From NCBI GenBank assembly GCA_002387845.1, contig DGLB01000076.1, positions 13,666 to 77,665 of the forward strand: 64,000 bases of DNA, in the 5' to 3' direction. A model generated the notes under the pieces. The model did not search any database and was not told the origin of the DNA. It worked only from the letters and a program-made list of their open reading frames with translations. Shown one piece after another: positions 22,080-30,073 of the stretch (the stretch's first letter is position 1; every line of letters begins with the position of its first letter). A program made the position numbers and the translations under genes. This DNA comes from Stenotrophomonas maltophilia (lineage in GTDB: Bacteria > Pseudomonadota > Gammaproteobacteria > Xanthomonadales > Xanthomonadaceae).

Positions 22080-23152
22080 GCGCCTCCCCCGCAGCGCGCA
22101 TGGGCTCGATTGACGCCCTGCGCGGCCTGACCGTGGCGGCGATGCTGCTGGTCAACAACCCCGGCGACTGGGCGCACGTGTATGCGCCCCTGCTGCATGC
22201 CGACTGGCATGGCTTCACGCCGACCGATCTGATTTTCCCGCTGTTCCTGTTCATTGCCGGGGTCTCGCTGGCCTTCAGCGTGGCCCCCCGTGCACAGGAC
22301 CTGTCCGCGCGGCCCGCACTGCGCGCGGCACTGCTGAAGCGCGCGCTGCGCATCCTGGTGGCAGGGCTGTTGCTGCACGTGCTGGCGTGGTGGCTGTTCG
22401 CGCTGCCGGCGTACCGCCCGTGGGGGGTGCTGCAGCGGATTGCGTTGTGTGTGGGCGCAGCGGGGCTGGTGGCCATCCATCTGCGGCCGCGCATGCAATG
22501 GGCGGTGCTGGCAGCGTTGCTGTTGGGATATGCGGCCGTGCTGCTGGCCGCTGACACGCTGGAGCCGTGGCACAACCCGGTCAGTCGATTCGATACCGCG
22601 CTGTTCGCACCCTACCTGTACAAGTACAACCCGGTCACCGGGCTGGGTCACGACCCGGAGGGCCTGCTCAGCACGCTGGGTGCGCTGGCGACCACGCTGC
22701 TGGGGCTGATCGCCGGGCGCTGGCTGCGCGAGGGGCGGCTGGGCGCGTTGGCGGTGCTGGGCGCGGGCTGCCTGCTGCTGGGCACGCTGGCGGCGCGCGT
22801 TCCCGGCGGGCTGCCGTTGAACAAGAACCTGTGGACGCCGAGCTATGCGCTGGTGGCCGGCGGGCTGTCGGTCGCTGGCCTGCTGCTGGCGCACCTGCTG
22901 GTGGACCGGAAGGGTTGGCCGGCGCTGGGCCGGCGCTTTGGTGTGAACGCCATTGCCGCCTATCTCGGGTCGAGCGTGATGGCGCTGGTGATGATCGCCA
23001 GTGGGGCCTGGGCGGCGTGCAATGCGTGGCTGGTGGGGCTGCTTCCGCAGGCACCGCAGCTGGCGTCGTTGTTGTGCGCTTCCGGCTTCGTCCTGTTCTG
23101 GTGGGGCGTGGTCGCGTGGCTGGACCACCGTCGCGTCTACGTGAAAATTTAA
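22076..23152 (+). CDS. nagX: NagX-type membrane protein (HGSNAT/DUF5009-like acyltransferase)
   Basis: A 358-residue protein with about ten membrane segments. The N-terminal RMGSIDALRGLTVAAMLLVNNPG and FTPTDLIFPLFLFIAGVSLAFS are the conserved signature of DUF5009 and of heparan-alpha-glucosaminide N-acetyltransferase. NagX is regularly encoded in proteobacterial GlcNAc operons; an inner-membrane acetyltransferase role on glucosamine residues is suspected but not settled. The ATG overlaps the nagA stop. It closes the operon. Confidence 0.88.
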   Translation: MSASPAARMGSIDALRGLTVAAMLLVNNPGDWAHVYAPLLHADWHGFTPTDLIFPLFLFIAGVSLAFSVAPRAQDLSARPALRAALLKRALRILVAGLLLHVLAWWLFALPAYRPWGVLQRIALCVGAAGLVAIHLRPRMQWAVLAALLLGYAAVLLAADTLEPWHNPVSRFDTALFAPYLYKYNPVTGLGHDPEGLLSTLGALATTLLGLIAGRWLREGRLGALAVLGAGCLLLGTLAARVPGGLPLNKNLWTPSYALVAGGLSVAGLLLAHLLVDRKGWPALGRRFGVNAIAAYLGSSVMALVMIASGAWAACNAWLVGLLPQAPQLASLLCASGFVLFWWGVVAWLDHRRVYVKI

Positions 23153-23263
23153 GGTCGCCGGCCTCACAGTTCCTCCACCGGACCATCACACCACGCCAGT
23201 AAAAGTACGCACCAGTGCTGCGTAGTTCTACTGTGGCACCGCGCGTCAGCCGTATTCCCACCT

Positions 23264-26077
23264 ATGAACAAGGATCGGGTTATGTGCTCCAGGATCGCGT
23301 TGCAGCGGCACCCCTTGGCCATCAGCACCGGCCACGCACTTCGAACGATCTGCAGCGCCGCCTTGATCGCCGCCAGTGCGCCGGTCTGGGCAGGCTGCGA
23401 CAACGCTGCGCCCACCGCCGGCCAGACCGTCACCTGCACCGCAGATCCGCCCAACCCGCAGGCAACCCCGGTCGTGAGCGTGGTGGGATCGGCAACGATC
23501 ACCCTGAATGTGCAATCTGGCGCACAACTGGCGGTGCCCACCGGCGGAGCAGTGTTGTTCGACGGCGGCGGTGGCCATGTGATCACCAACGACGGCACCA
23601 TCAGCAGCGCCGCCGGCGTCGCCATCGTGTCCAACCAGGCGACCCGCGTGGTCAATCGCGGCACGATCAGCGGTAGCACCGGGGCCATCATCACCGGAGC
23701 CGGTGCCGATCAGCTGGAGATGCTGGGGGGCAGCATCACCGGTGCGGTGCTGCAGGGCGCGGGAAGTGATGCGGTGGTGATCCGGGCCGGCACCGTCACC
23801 CGCATCGACCAGGGCGCGGACCAGGACAGCTTCGAGATCAGTTCCGGTACGGTGACCGGCGAAGTGAACCAGGGCCAGGAAAGCGACACCTTCCTGATGA
23901 CCGGCGGCACTCTCGGGTCGCTGGTGCAGGGCGATGGCTTCGACACCTTCCGCATGACCGCGGGTCACATCATCGGCGGCTTTGACGACGGCGATTACGC
24001 CGAGTTCACCGGCGGCCGCATCGGCCGGGTCAACATGCGCCTGGAAGACAATACGTTCCTGATGTCCGGCGGCAGCATCGACGGCAACCTGGTCACCGGT
24101 TTCGGCAACGACACCATCGTGCTTTCGGCGGGTGACATCGGCGGCAACATCAGTGTGTCCGGCGGCAGTGATTCGCTCACCGTCACCGGCGGGAGCGTGG
24201 GCGGCAATGTGCTGATGAGCCTGGGCAACGACACGCTGGACTGGAGTGGCGGTGGTGTCCTGCGCGGAAGCATCGACATGGGCGAAGGCGACGACCGCGC
24301 GCGCCTGACCAACCTGGGGCCGGACCAGCTGGGATCGTTCAGCGCCTTCCAGGCGGCGGCGGGCAACGACCGCCTGGACATGAGCAACGTCAAACTCGCC
24401 GGCGTGGAGCGCCTGCTCAGCTGGGAACAGGTGAACCTGGCCAGTGGCAGCGAACTCACCATGGACGGCACGCTGACCCTGGGGGATACCGGGACCGGCA
24501 CCGGCGCACTGAACATCGGGGCGGGCAGCGCGCTGCTGGCTGGCGGCGGTAGCGGCCGCGTGGCCGCGTTGGGGGCAGGGCAGCTGGCCACGGTGACCAA
24601 TGCGGGGCGCATTGATCTGTCCAACGGCGGCAGCACCCCCGGTGACCGCTTCACCATCGTCGGCAACTATGTGGGTAGCGGCGGCACGCTGCAGCTGCAG
24701 ACCGTGCTGGGCAACGATGCCTCGGCGTCGGACGCGCTGGTGATCGATGGCGGCACCGCCAGCGGCAACACGGTGATGAACATTCTCAATGTGGGCGGCA
24801 CCGGTGCCAGTACGGTGGCAAACGGCATCATGGTGGTACAGGCAGTCAACGGTGCGACCACCACGGCGGGCGCGTTCGCGCTGTCTGGCGGCATTTCCGT
24901 GGGGGCCTACGAGTATTTCCTGTTCAAGGGGGGTGTGAGCGCGGGCACCACGGACAACTGGTATCTGCGTTCCACCATCGTGCCCGGGCCGATTCCGGCC
25001 CCGGCACCAGCACCGGTTGTGGTGGCTGGGGAGCCGCCGCAACCACCGGCACCGAGCCCACTGCTGGTGCCGCCTACACCGGAAGCACGCCGCCCCACGA
25101 CCCTGGACGTGATTCCGATCTATCGCATGGAAACGCCGCCGTACGCAGTGGTGCCGCCGCTGTTGCGCGAAGCCAGCATGGCCAGCCTGGGTACCTTCCA
25201 CGAGCGCCAGGGCGAACAGCGCCTGCTGCGCGGCGAAGGTGGGTTCCGCGCGGCCTGGGCGCGACTGATCGGACAAAGCCATGAGCAGAGCTGGAAGGGC
25301 AATGCGCAGCCGGGCTTCGACGGTCACTTCGTGGGCGTGCAGGCCGGTGCGGACCTGTACGCACACGCCGGCAACAGCCGCGACCAGCTGGGCGTGTTCG
25401 TCGGCCGCAACCGCGCCAAAGGGGATGTGACCGGCTTTGCGCTGGGCTGGGAAAACGTCGCCGCCGGGCAGTCGCAGCTGGACGACGAACACGTGGGCCT
25501 GTACTGGACCCGGGTCGGCGCGAAGAACGGTTACCTGGACGCAGTGGTGATGCAGAGCCGCTACGATGGCAGCAGTACCTCGATCCGCGGGCTGGGCGTC
25601 GACCTGGACGGCACCGGCACGACTGCCTCACTGGAGGTAGGCAAACCGCTGCTGCGTTTCGGCCAGTCGGCATGGTGGCTGGAGCCGCAGTTGCAGGTGA
25701 TCTGGCAGCGTACCGACATTGATGACACCGCCGACGCGGTATCCGTGGTGCGCATGCAGAACGACAACGCGTGGACCGGCCGTGCCGGCTTCCGCCTGGC
25801 GGCGGACTACACCTTGGCCGACAACGGCTGGCAGCCGTACCTGAAGGTCAACTACTGGCGCGGTTTCAGTGGCCAGGACCAGATCGACATCGGTGGCGAT
25901 CCGCTGACCAGCGAGCAGGCCTACCGTGCGCTGGAAGTGGGCGTCGGCGTGGTGGCGCGCTTCAACGCCAACGTCAGCGCGTTTGCCGTGGCCGACTACA
26001 CCCGCGATCTGGAAAGCGACGCACAGAAGGAACGCAAGGTGGTCGAAGGCAACATCGGGCTGCGCTACGACTTCTGA
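23264..26077 (+). CDS. Autotransporter (type V secretion) with repeat-built passenger
   Basis: A 937-residue protein. An extended signal region (about 1-43, ending APVWA) is followed by a beta-helical passenger. From about residue 145 to 345 the passenger has some ten rungs of about 20 residues with the pattern D/N-[ST]-[FLV]-x-[ML]-[ST]-G-G-x-[IV]-x-G (for example FLMTGGTLG, FLMSGGSIDG, LTVTGGSVGG). A Pro/Ala linker (565-595) precedes a C-terminal barrel of about 300 residues with SLGTFHERQGEQRLLRG and the final LRYDF, the terminal phenylalanine used for barrel assembly. The ligand or activity of the passenger is unknown; no protease triad is visible. The last 13 bases overlap the convergent cca gene. 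A related protein is encoded at 37817-41209. Confidence 0.9.
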   Translation: MNKDRVMCSRIALQRHPLAISTGHALRTICSAALIAASAPVWAGCDNAAPTAGQTVTCTADPPNPQATPVVSVVGSATITLNVQSGAQLAVPTGGAVLFDGGGGHVITNDGTISSAAGVAIVSNQATRVVNRGTISGSTGAIITGAGADQLEMLGGSITGAVLQGAGSDAVVIRAGTVTRIDQGADQDSFEISSGTVTGEVNQGQESDTFLMTGGTLGSLVQGDGFDTFRMTAGHIIGGFDDGDYAEFTGGRIGRVNMRLEDNTFLMSGGSIDGNLVTGFGNDTIVLSAGDIGGNISVSGGSDSLTVTGGSVGGNVLMSLGNDTLDWSGGGVLRGSIDMGEGDDRARLTNLGPDQLGSFSAFQAAAGNDRLDMSNVKLAGVERLLSWEQVNLASGSELTMDGTLTLGDTGTGTGALNIGAGSALLAGGGSGRVAALGAGQLATVTNAGRIDLSNGGSTPGDRFTIVGNYVGSGGTLQLQTVLGNDASASDALVIDGGTASGNTVMNILNVGGTGASTVANGIMVVQAVNGATTTAGAFALSGGISVGAYEYFLFKGGVSAGTTDNWYLRSTIVPGPIPAPAPAPVVVAGEPPQPPAPSPLLVPPTPEARRPTTLDVIPIYRMETPPYAVVPPLLREASMASLGTFHERQGEQRLLRGEGGFRAAWARLIGQSHEQSWKGNAQPGFDGHFVGVQAGADLYAHAGNSRDQLGVFVGRNRAKGDVTGFALGWENVAAGQSQLDDEHVGLYWTRVGAKNGYLDAVVMQSRYDGSSTSIRGLGVDLDGTGTTASLEVGKPLLRFGQSAWWLEPQLQVIWQRTDIDDTADAVSVVRMQNDNAWTGRAGFRLAADYTLADNGWQPYLKVNYWRGFSGQDQIDIGGDPLTSEQAYRALEVGVGVVARFNANVSAFAVADYTRDLESDAQKERKVVEGNIGLRYDF

Positions 26078-27294
26078 CGCGCGGCCTTGATTGCCTGCAC
26101 GCGGGCGCGCTTCAGCGCATCGCCGATCGCCGGGCCCTGCAGATGGGTGAGGTCGAGGTCGCGTGCCTGTACCGCCAACGCAGCAGCATGCACGCGCTTG
26201 AGGGTTTCGCCTTGCGGGTAGTCGCTGTCCTCGAAGCCCAGGCGGCCGCGTTTGTCGGCCTCGCAGCACAGCGCGATGCGGGCCACGCGTTCGGGCCGGC
26301 GGAAGGCATCGAAACGGCCCAGCAGTTCCAGAATCGTGGCGTCGCGCAGCTCGTCGATGCGGTGCACGTTGAGGTGGTCGCGGCACACCGCTTCCGCCAG
26401 CTGGCGGTGTTCCAGCGGTACCTTCAATCGTTCGCACAGTGCCTGCAGCGGCTGCAGGCCGCGCTGCTCATGCATCAGGTGGCGTGGCCACTCCGCTTCG
26501 GGGGTGAGCCCCTTGCCCAGGTCGTGGGTGAGCGCGGCAAAGCCGACCAGATCGTCGCCCGGTGCCAGTTGCGCGGCCATGTCGCTGACCATTTCCTGGT
26601 GTATGCCGGTGTCCACTTCGGGGTGGAACTCAGCGCGCTGGGGCACGCCGTACAGCGCTTCCAGTTCCGGCAACACCGCAGCCAGCGCATCGGCTTCGTG
26701 CAGGGTGCGCAGGAAGGCGGAGGGCCGGGCACAGGCGAGGGCACGGCGCAGCTCCTGCCAGACCCGCTCGGGCACCAGTGCATCCAGCTCGCCGCTGGCG
26801 GCGATCTGGCGCATCAGGTCCATGGTTTCCGGGGCCACGCTGAAACCCAAGGGCGCGAACCGGGCCATGAACCGCGCGGCACGCAGCACCCGCAACGGGT
26901 CTTCCACAAAGGCCGGGCCAACATGGCGCAGCACGCGCTGTTCGATGTCGCGCGCGCCACCATACGGGTCCACGAGTGCACCGGTGGCTTCATCGCAGGC
27001 GATGGCGTTGATGGTGAAGTCGCGTCGCAGCAGGTCCTCTTCCAGCGTCACCGACGGATCGGCGTCGACCACGAAGCCACGATAGCCACGGCCGGACTTG
27101 CGCTCGGTGCGGGCCAGCGCGTATTCCTCGCCCGTTTTCGGGTGCAGGAACACGGGGAAGTCCATGCCCACGGCCTTGTAGCCCTGCGCTTCCATCTGTG
27201 CCTGGGTGGCACCGACCACCACCCAGTCGCGGTCACCGGGCGTGCGATTGAGCAGGCGGTCGCGCACTGCGCCGCCGACGAGGTAGATCTTCAT
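26065..27294 (-). CDS. cca: Multifunctional CCA-adding tRNA nucleotidyltransferase
   Basis: A 409-residue class II enzyme. Residues 1-20 (MKIYLVGGAVRDRLL) and DRDWVVVG give the nucleotidyltransferase motif with the metal-binding carboxylates, and RRDFTINAIA follows. The C-terminal half contains an HD domain (FAALTHDLGKGLT) which in the E. coli enzyme has phosphatase and phosphodiesterase activity, so this is the long multifunctional form (E. coli about 412 residues). It builds or repairs the CCA end of tRNAs without a template. Confidence 0.96.
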   Translation of the reverse strand: MKIYLVGGAVRDRLLNRTPGDRDWVVVGATQAQMEAQGYKAVGMDFPVFLHPKTGEEYALARTERKSGRGYRGFVVDADPSVTLEEDLLRRDFTINAIACDEATGALVDPYGGARDIEQRVLRHVGPAFVEDPLRVLRAARFMARFAPLGFSVAPETMDLMRQIAASGELDALVPERVWQELRRALACARPSAFLRTLHEADALAAVLPELEALYGVPQRAEFHPEVDTGIHQEMVSDMAAQLAPGDDLVGFAALTHDLGKGLTPEAEWPRHLMHEQRGLQPLQALCERLKVPLEHRQLAEAVCRDHLNVHRIDELRDATILELLGRFDAFRRPERVARIALCCEADKRGRLGFEDSDYPQGETLKRVHAAALAVQARDLDLTHLQGPAIGDALKRARVQAIKAARQKS

Positions 27295-27328
27295 GCGGCC
27301 ATTCTGCCCGAATCGCGCCGATGTGCCC

Positions 27329-29302
27329 TCAATCGGCGGTCTTCTCGGCGTTGCTCGGGCAGGTCAACTGCTTGCGTTTGGCCTGCAGCCGGCCGTTCAT
27401 GCGGTCGGTGACCGGCAGGGCGTTGCCGTTCAAGCGCCAGTCGTAGATCACGCTGAAGGCCAGGATGCGTGCCACGTACTCGCGGGTTTCCTTGTAGCTG
27501 ATGGTCTCGATCCAGATATCCGGGTCGAAGCCGGGGCGCTGCGACTGCCAGCGCGCGGTCGGGGTCGGGCCGGCGTTGTACGCGGCAATGGTCACGTAGG
27601 GCAGGCCGTCGTACTTGTTCATCAACTGCCGCAGGTAGGCGGTGCCCAGCGCGATGTTGGTGTCCGGGTCGTACAGGCTGGCCGCACCGCCGTAGTTCAC
27701 CAGGCCGATCGACTTGGCCACGCTGGCTCCGGTGGCAGGCAGCACCTGCATCAGCCCCATCGCATTGGCAGGCGAGCGTGCCTTCGGGTTGAAGATGCTC
27801 TCGGCGCGGATCTCGGCGGCCACCCAGGCCGGGTCGATGGCATGCTTGGCCGATTCACGGCGGATGGCCGCGTCGTGATGCAGCGGGAAGCGCAGGCTGT
27901 ACAGGCGCTGTTCGTCCGGGGTCTTGCCCAGCGAAAACACCGCGCGGTCGAACCAGCCGTTGTCGCGTGCCACTTCCACCGCGATGCGGCGCTGGGTGGC
28001 GTCGAAGCGACTCAGGGCGTCGTTCCACTCGGCCACGGCCCAGCCGTTGCGTTCGATCTTGAACAGCTCCATCGCGCGCACGATGGCCGGGTCGCGGGCG
28101 ATGGCAGCCTGTGCCTGCGCACTGTCGTTGGGTTCCAAGGGGCACAGGGTGTAGGTGTTCAAGCCCAGCTGGTCGGCGGCCAGGAAGCCGTGGAAGGTCG
28201 CCGCGCGCGCCGCTTCGCGGAACAACGGCTGTGCTTCGGCACGCTTGCCGGTCTTGTCCAGCATGCGTGCCTCGAAATAACGCCAGCGCGAGTCGTTGCG
28301 CTGGGTCGGGCCCATCTTGCGGATCGCGGTGAGCGCCGCCGGCCAGTCGCCGCGCGACAACGCTTCGCGCGCGCGCCATTCGTGCAGGCGCTCGTCATAG
28401 GCCGAATCGGGTACGGCATTGAGCCGGCGCGCGGACTCCGGGCCATAGGAAGCCACCGTCCACAGCGCGATCTGGTAGCGCACCTGGGCCTGCTGGGCCG
28501 GGCTGAGCTGCAGCGCATCAGCGTACTGCGGCAGCTGTTGCTCGGTAGCGTCCGGGTCGGCCTTGGCCAGCTTGGCCAGGCCATCGGTGGCGATGCGTCG
28601 GCTGCGCTCGTTGCGTGGCCAGTTCAGCGCGCTGGCATTGGGCTTGTCGACGAAGGCGGCATAGGTGTTGGCCAGCGCCAGGTCGGCGGCGGGCAGCCCG
28701 CGCGCGGCGCTGCGCATCACCGCCGGCTGCTGCTCATCGGCGGCGGCATCGATGCGCGCCCAGCGCAGTTCGGCGCTCAAGCCCCCTTTGGCGTCCAGCA
28801 CGGCAAACACCGGGTCGCAGGCGTCCGGCAGCGACTTGCCGGTGCTCTTCCAGATGGCCTGCGCGTCGCTCACCCACTGGGCGTCGGCCTTGCCGGTGGC
28901 CTGCAGCGCATTGAGCCGCGCACAGCGCAGGCCGACATTGTCGGTAGGAGCCCAGTTGGCCAGCAGGGTCGGCCAGTCCTGGCGGCGTGCCACGGCCGGC
29001 AGCCATACGCTGCGGAAACTGCCGGCCACCGCCTGGCCGTTGTAGCGCTTCAGGAAGTCCTGGGCTTGTGCGGTGCCGACCGTGTCGATGTTGCGGCGCA
29101 GGTTGGCGTACTCCAGCCAGCCATACAACGGGTGCTGGCTGAGGGTGCCGGCCTGCCCGGCATTGAACTGGCCGCGCTCGGCGTTGTCGATGGCGGCCTT
29201 GATCTGCGCGCGCTGCGCGTCCAGGTTCTGTGCGGTGGCCGGGAACGTAGCGGCCAAAGCAACGGCGGCGGCGCTGAGCAGGAGCGGAGAAAGTCGATTC
29301 AT
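27329..29302 (-). CDS. slt: Soluble lytic murein transglycosylase
   Basis: Start at ATG 29302 (MNRLSPLLLSAAAVALAATFPATAQ), giving a 657-residue exported protein with signal peptide 1-24. The long alpha-helical superhelix typical of Slt70 is followed by a lysozyme-like domain near residue 500, with the catalytic glutamate in AEIRAESIFNPKARSPANAMGLMQVLPATG and the later AYNAGP motif. It cleaves peptidoglycan glycan strands with formation of 1,6-anhydromuropeptides. It lies 34 bases from cca on the same strand and may be its upstream operon partner. Confidence 0.95.
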   Translation of the reverse strand: MNRLSPLLLSAAAVALAATFPATAQNLDAQRAQIKAAIDNAERGQFNAGQAGTLSQHPLYGWLEYANLRRNIDTVGTAQAQDFLKRYNGQAVAGSFRSVWLPAVARRQDWPTLLANWAPTDNVGLRCARLNALQATGKADAQWVSDAQAIWKSTGKSLPDACDPVFAVLDAKGGLSAELRWARIDAAADEQQPAVMRSAARGLPAADLALANTYAAFVDKPNASALNWPRNERSRRIATDGLAKLAKADPDATEQQLPQYADALQLSPAQQAQVRYQIALWTVASYGPESARRLNAVPDSAYDERLHEWRAREALSRGDWPAALTAIRKMGPTQRNDSRWRYFEARMLDKTGKRAEAQPLFREAARAATFHGFLAADQLGLNTYTLCPLEPNDSAQAQAAIARDPAIVRAMELFKIERNGWAVAEWNDALSRFDATQRRIAVEVARDNGWFDRAVFSLGKTPDEQRLYSLRFPLHHDAAIRRESAKHAIDPAWVAAEIRAESIFNPKARSPANAMGLMQVLPATGASVAKSIGLVNYGGAASLYDPDTNIALGTAYLRQLMNKYDGLPYVTIAAYNAGPTPTARWQSQRPGFDPDIWIETISYKETREYVARILAFSVIYDWRLNGNALPVTDRMNGRLQAKRKQLTCPSNAEKTAD

Positions 29303-29427
29303 GGCGAAAGAATAACGGTCCGGAGTGAAGGCCGGCGTGGGCAACCCCACCGGTGGATGAACGTCACTTCAGCACACCCTGAACAGGTGACTGGCGCGGG
29401 CGTAATGTCGAACACGCAACACTGCCC

Positions 29428-29456
29428 GGTAGCGCCGGCCGTTGGCCGGCCCTCAC
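29428..29456 (+). repeat. GTAG REP palindrome (GCGCCGGCC class)
   Basis: GGTAGCGCCGGCCGTTGGCC followed by GGCCCTCAC is close to the consensus SMAG repeat. It lies between the divergent slt and ExbD genes, 32 bases before the ExbD start. Confidence 0.85.
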
Positions 29457-29488
29457 GGACCCTCAACGTTCAGAAAGGGGAATCCACC

Positions 29489-29899
29489 ATGGCATTCAGC
29501 GCAGCAGGCTCCACCTCTTCCGGCCCCCTGGCCGACATCAACGTCACCCCGCTGGTCGACGTCATGCTGGTGTTGTTGATCATCTTCATCGTCACCGCGC
29601 CGATGATCGCCCGTCCGATTCCGGTCAATCTGCCCCAGCGCACCGACATTGCCCCGACCGTGGAACCGCCGCCGCCGATCGAACTGCGGGTGGACGCCAG
29701 CAACCAGATCCTGTGGAACGGACAGGTCGTGGCGGTGAGCTCGCTGCAGCAGCGCATGCAGGAGGTGGTCCATGTCAATGCCGGTAACCTGCCGGTGCTG
29801 CGCATCGACACCAGCCCGGAGGCCGAATACGACGTCATGGCCAAGGTGCTGGCAGCGGCGAGCAATGCACAGATGGATCGCATCAGCTTCGTCAGGTAA
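29489..29899 (+). CDS. ExbD/TolR-family biopolymer transport protein
   Basis: Start at ATG 29489 (MAFSAAGSTSSGP) with AAAGGGG upstream; 136 residues. A single membrane helix (about 19-42) carries the conserved aspartate D24 in NVTPLVDVMLVLLIIF, which conducts protons in ExbB-ExbD motors. A periplasmic domain follows. It would energise TonB-dependent receptors, of which one follows at 30074. No exbB or tonB gene is adjacent, so it must share an ExbB encoded elsewhere; xanthomonads often have a second ExbD. Confidence 0.9.
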   Translation: MAFSAAGSTSSGPLADINVTPLVDVMLVLLIIFIVTAPMIARPIPVNLPQRTDIAPTVEPPPPIELRVDASNQILWNGQVVAVSSLQQRMQEVVHVNAGNLPVLRIDTSPEAEYDVMAKVLAAASNAQMDRISFVR

Positions 29900-29909
29900 C
29901 CGGTGTTGC

Positions 29910-29942
29910 GCGGGCCGGCCGCTGGCCGGCCCGCTTATTTTG
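29910..29942 (+). terminator. Intrinsic terminator after the ExbD gene
   Basis: An 11-bp perfect stem (GCGGGCCGGCC at 29910-29920, GGCCGGCCCGC at 29924-29934) is followed by TTATTTTG. The stem resembles the GCCGGCC core of the GTAG repeats, so a REP may have been adopted as a terminator. Confidence 0.8.
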
Positions 29943-29943
29943 T

Positions 29944-29968
29944 AAAGCCCGCGTGAAAGCGGGGTTTT
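29944..29968 (+). terminator. Second hairpin with T-tract before the TonB receptor
   Basis: AAA-G-CCCGC and GCGGG-G-TTT form a stem with one mismatch and a six-base loop, ending in TTTT. It follows the terminator at 29910 directly and may act as a back-up terminator or as part of the receptor leader. Confidence 0.5.
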
Positions 29969-30073
29969 CATCACGCCTTCATCTTTACAGGTTGTTTACA
30001 AAGGAAGGGTTGGCCCGTTCCAAGGGGGGACCGGGTCGGCACCAAAACCAACATTCCTTTGGAGAGAGAGCGA

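Noticed and set aside
23153..23263. Further nag operon gene after nagX
   Set aside because: Only a 110-base gap is present before the autotransporter start, with no coding frame.
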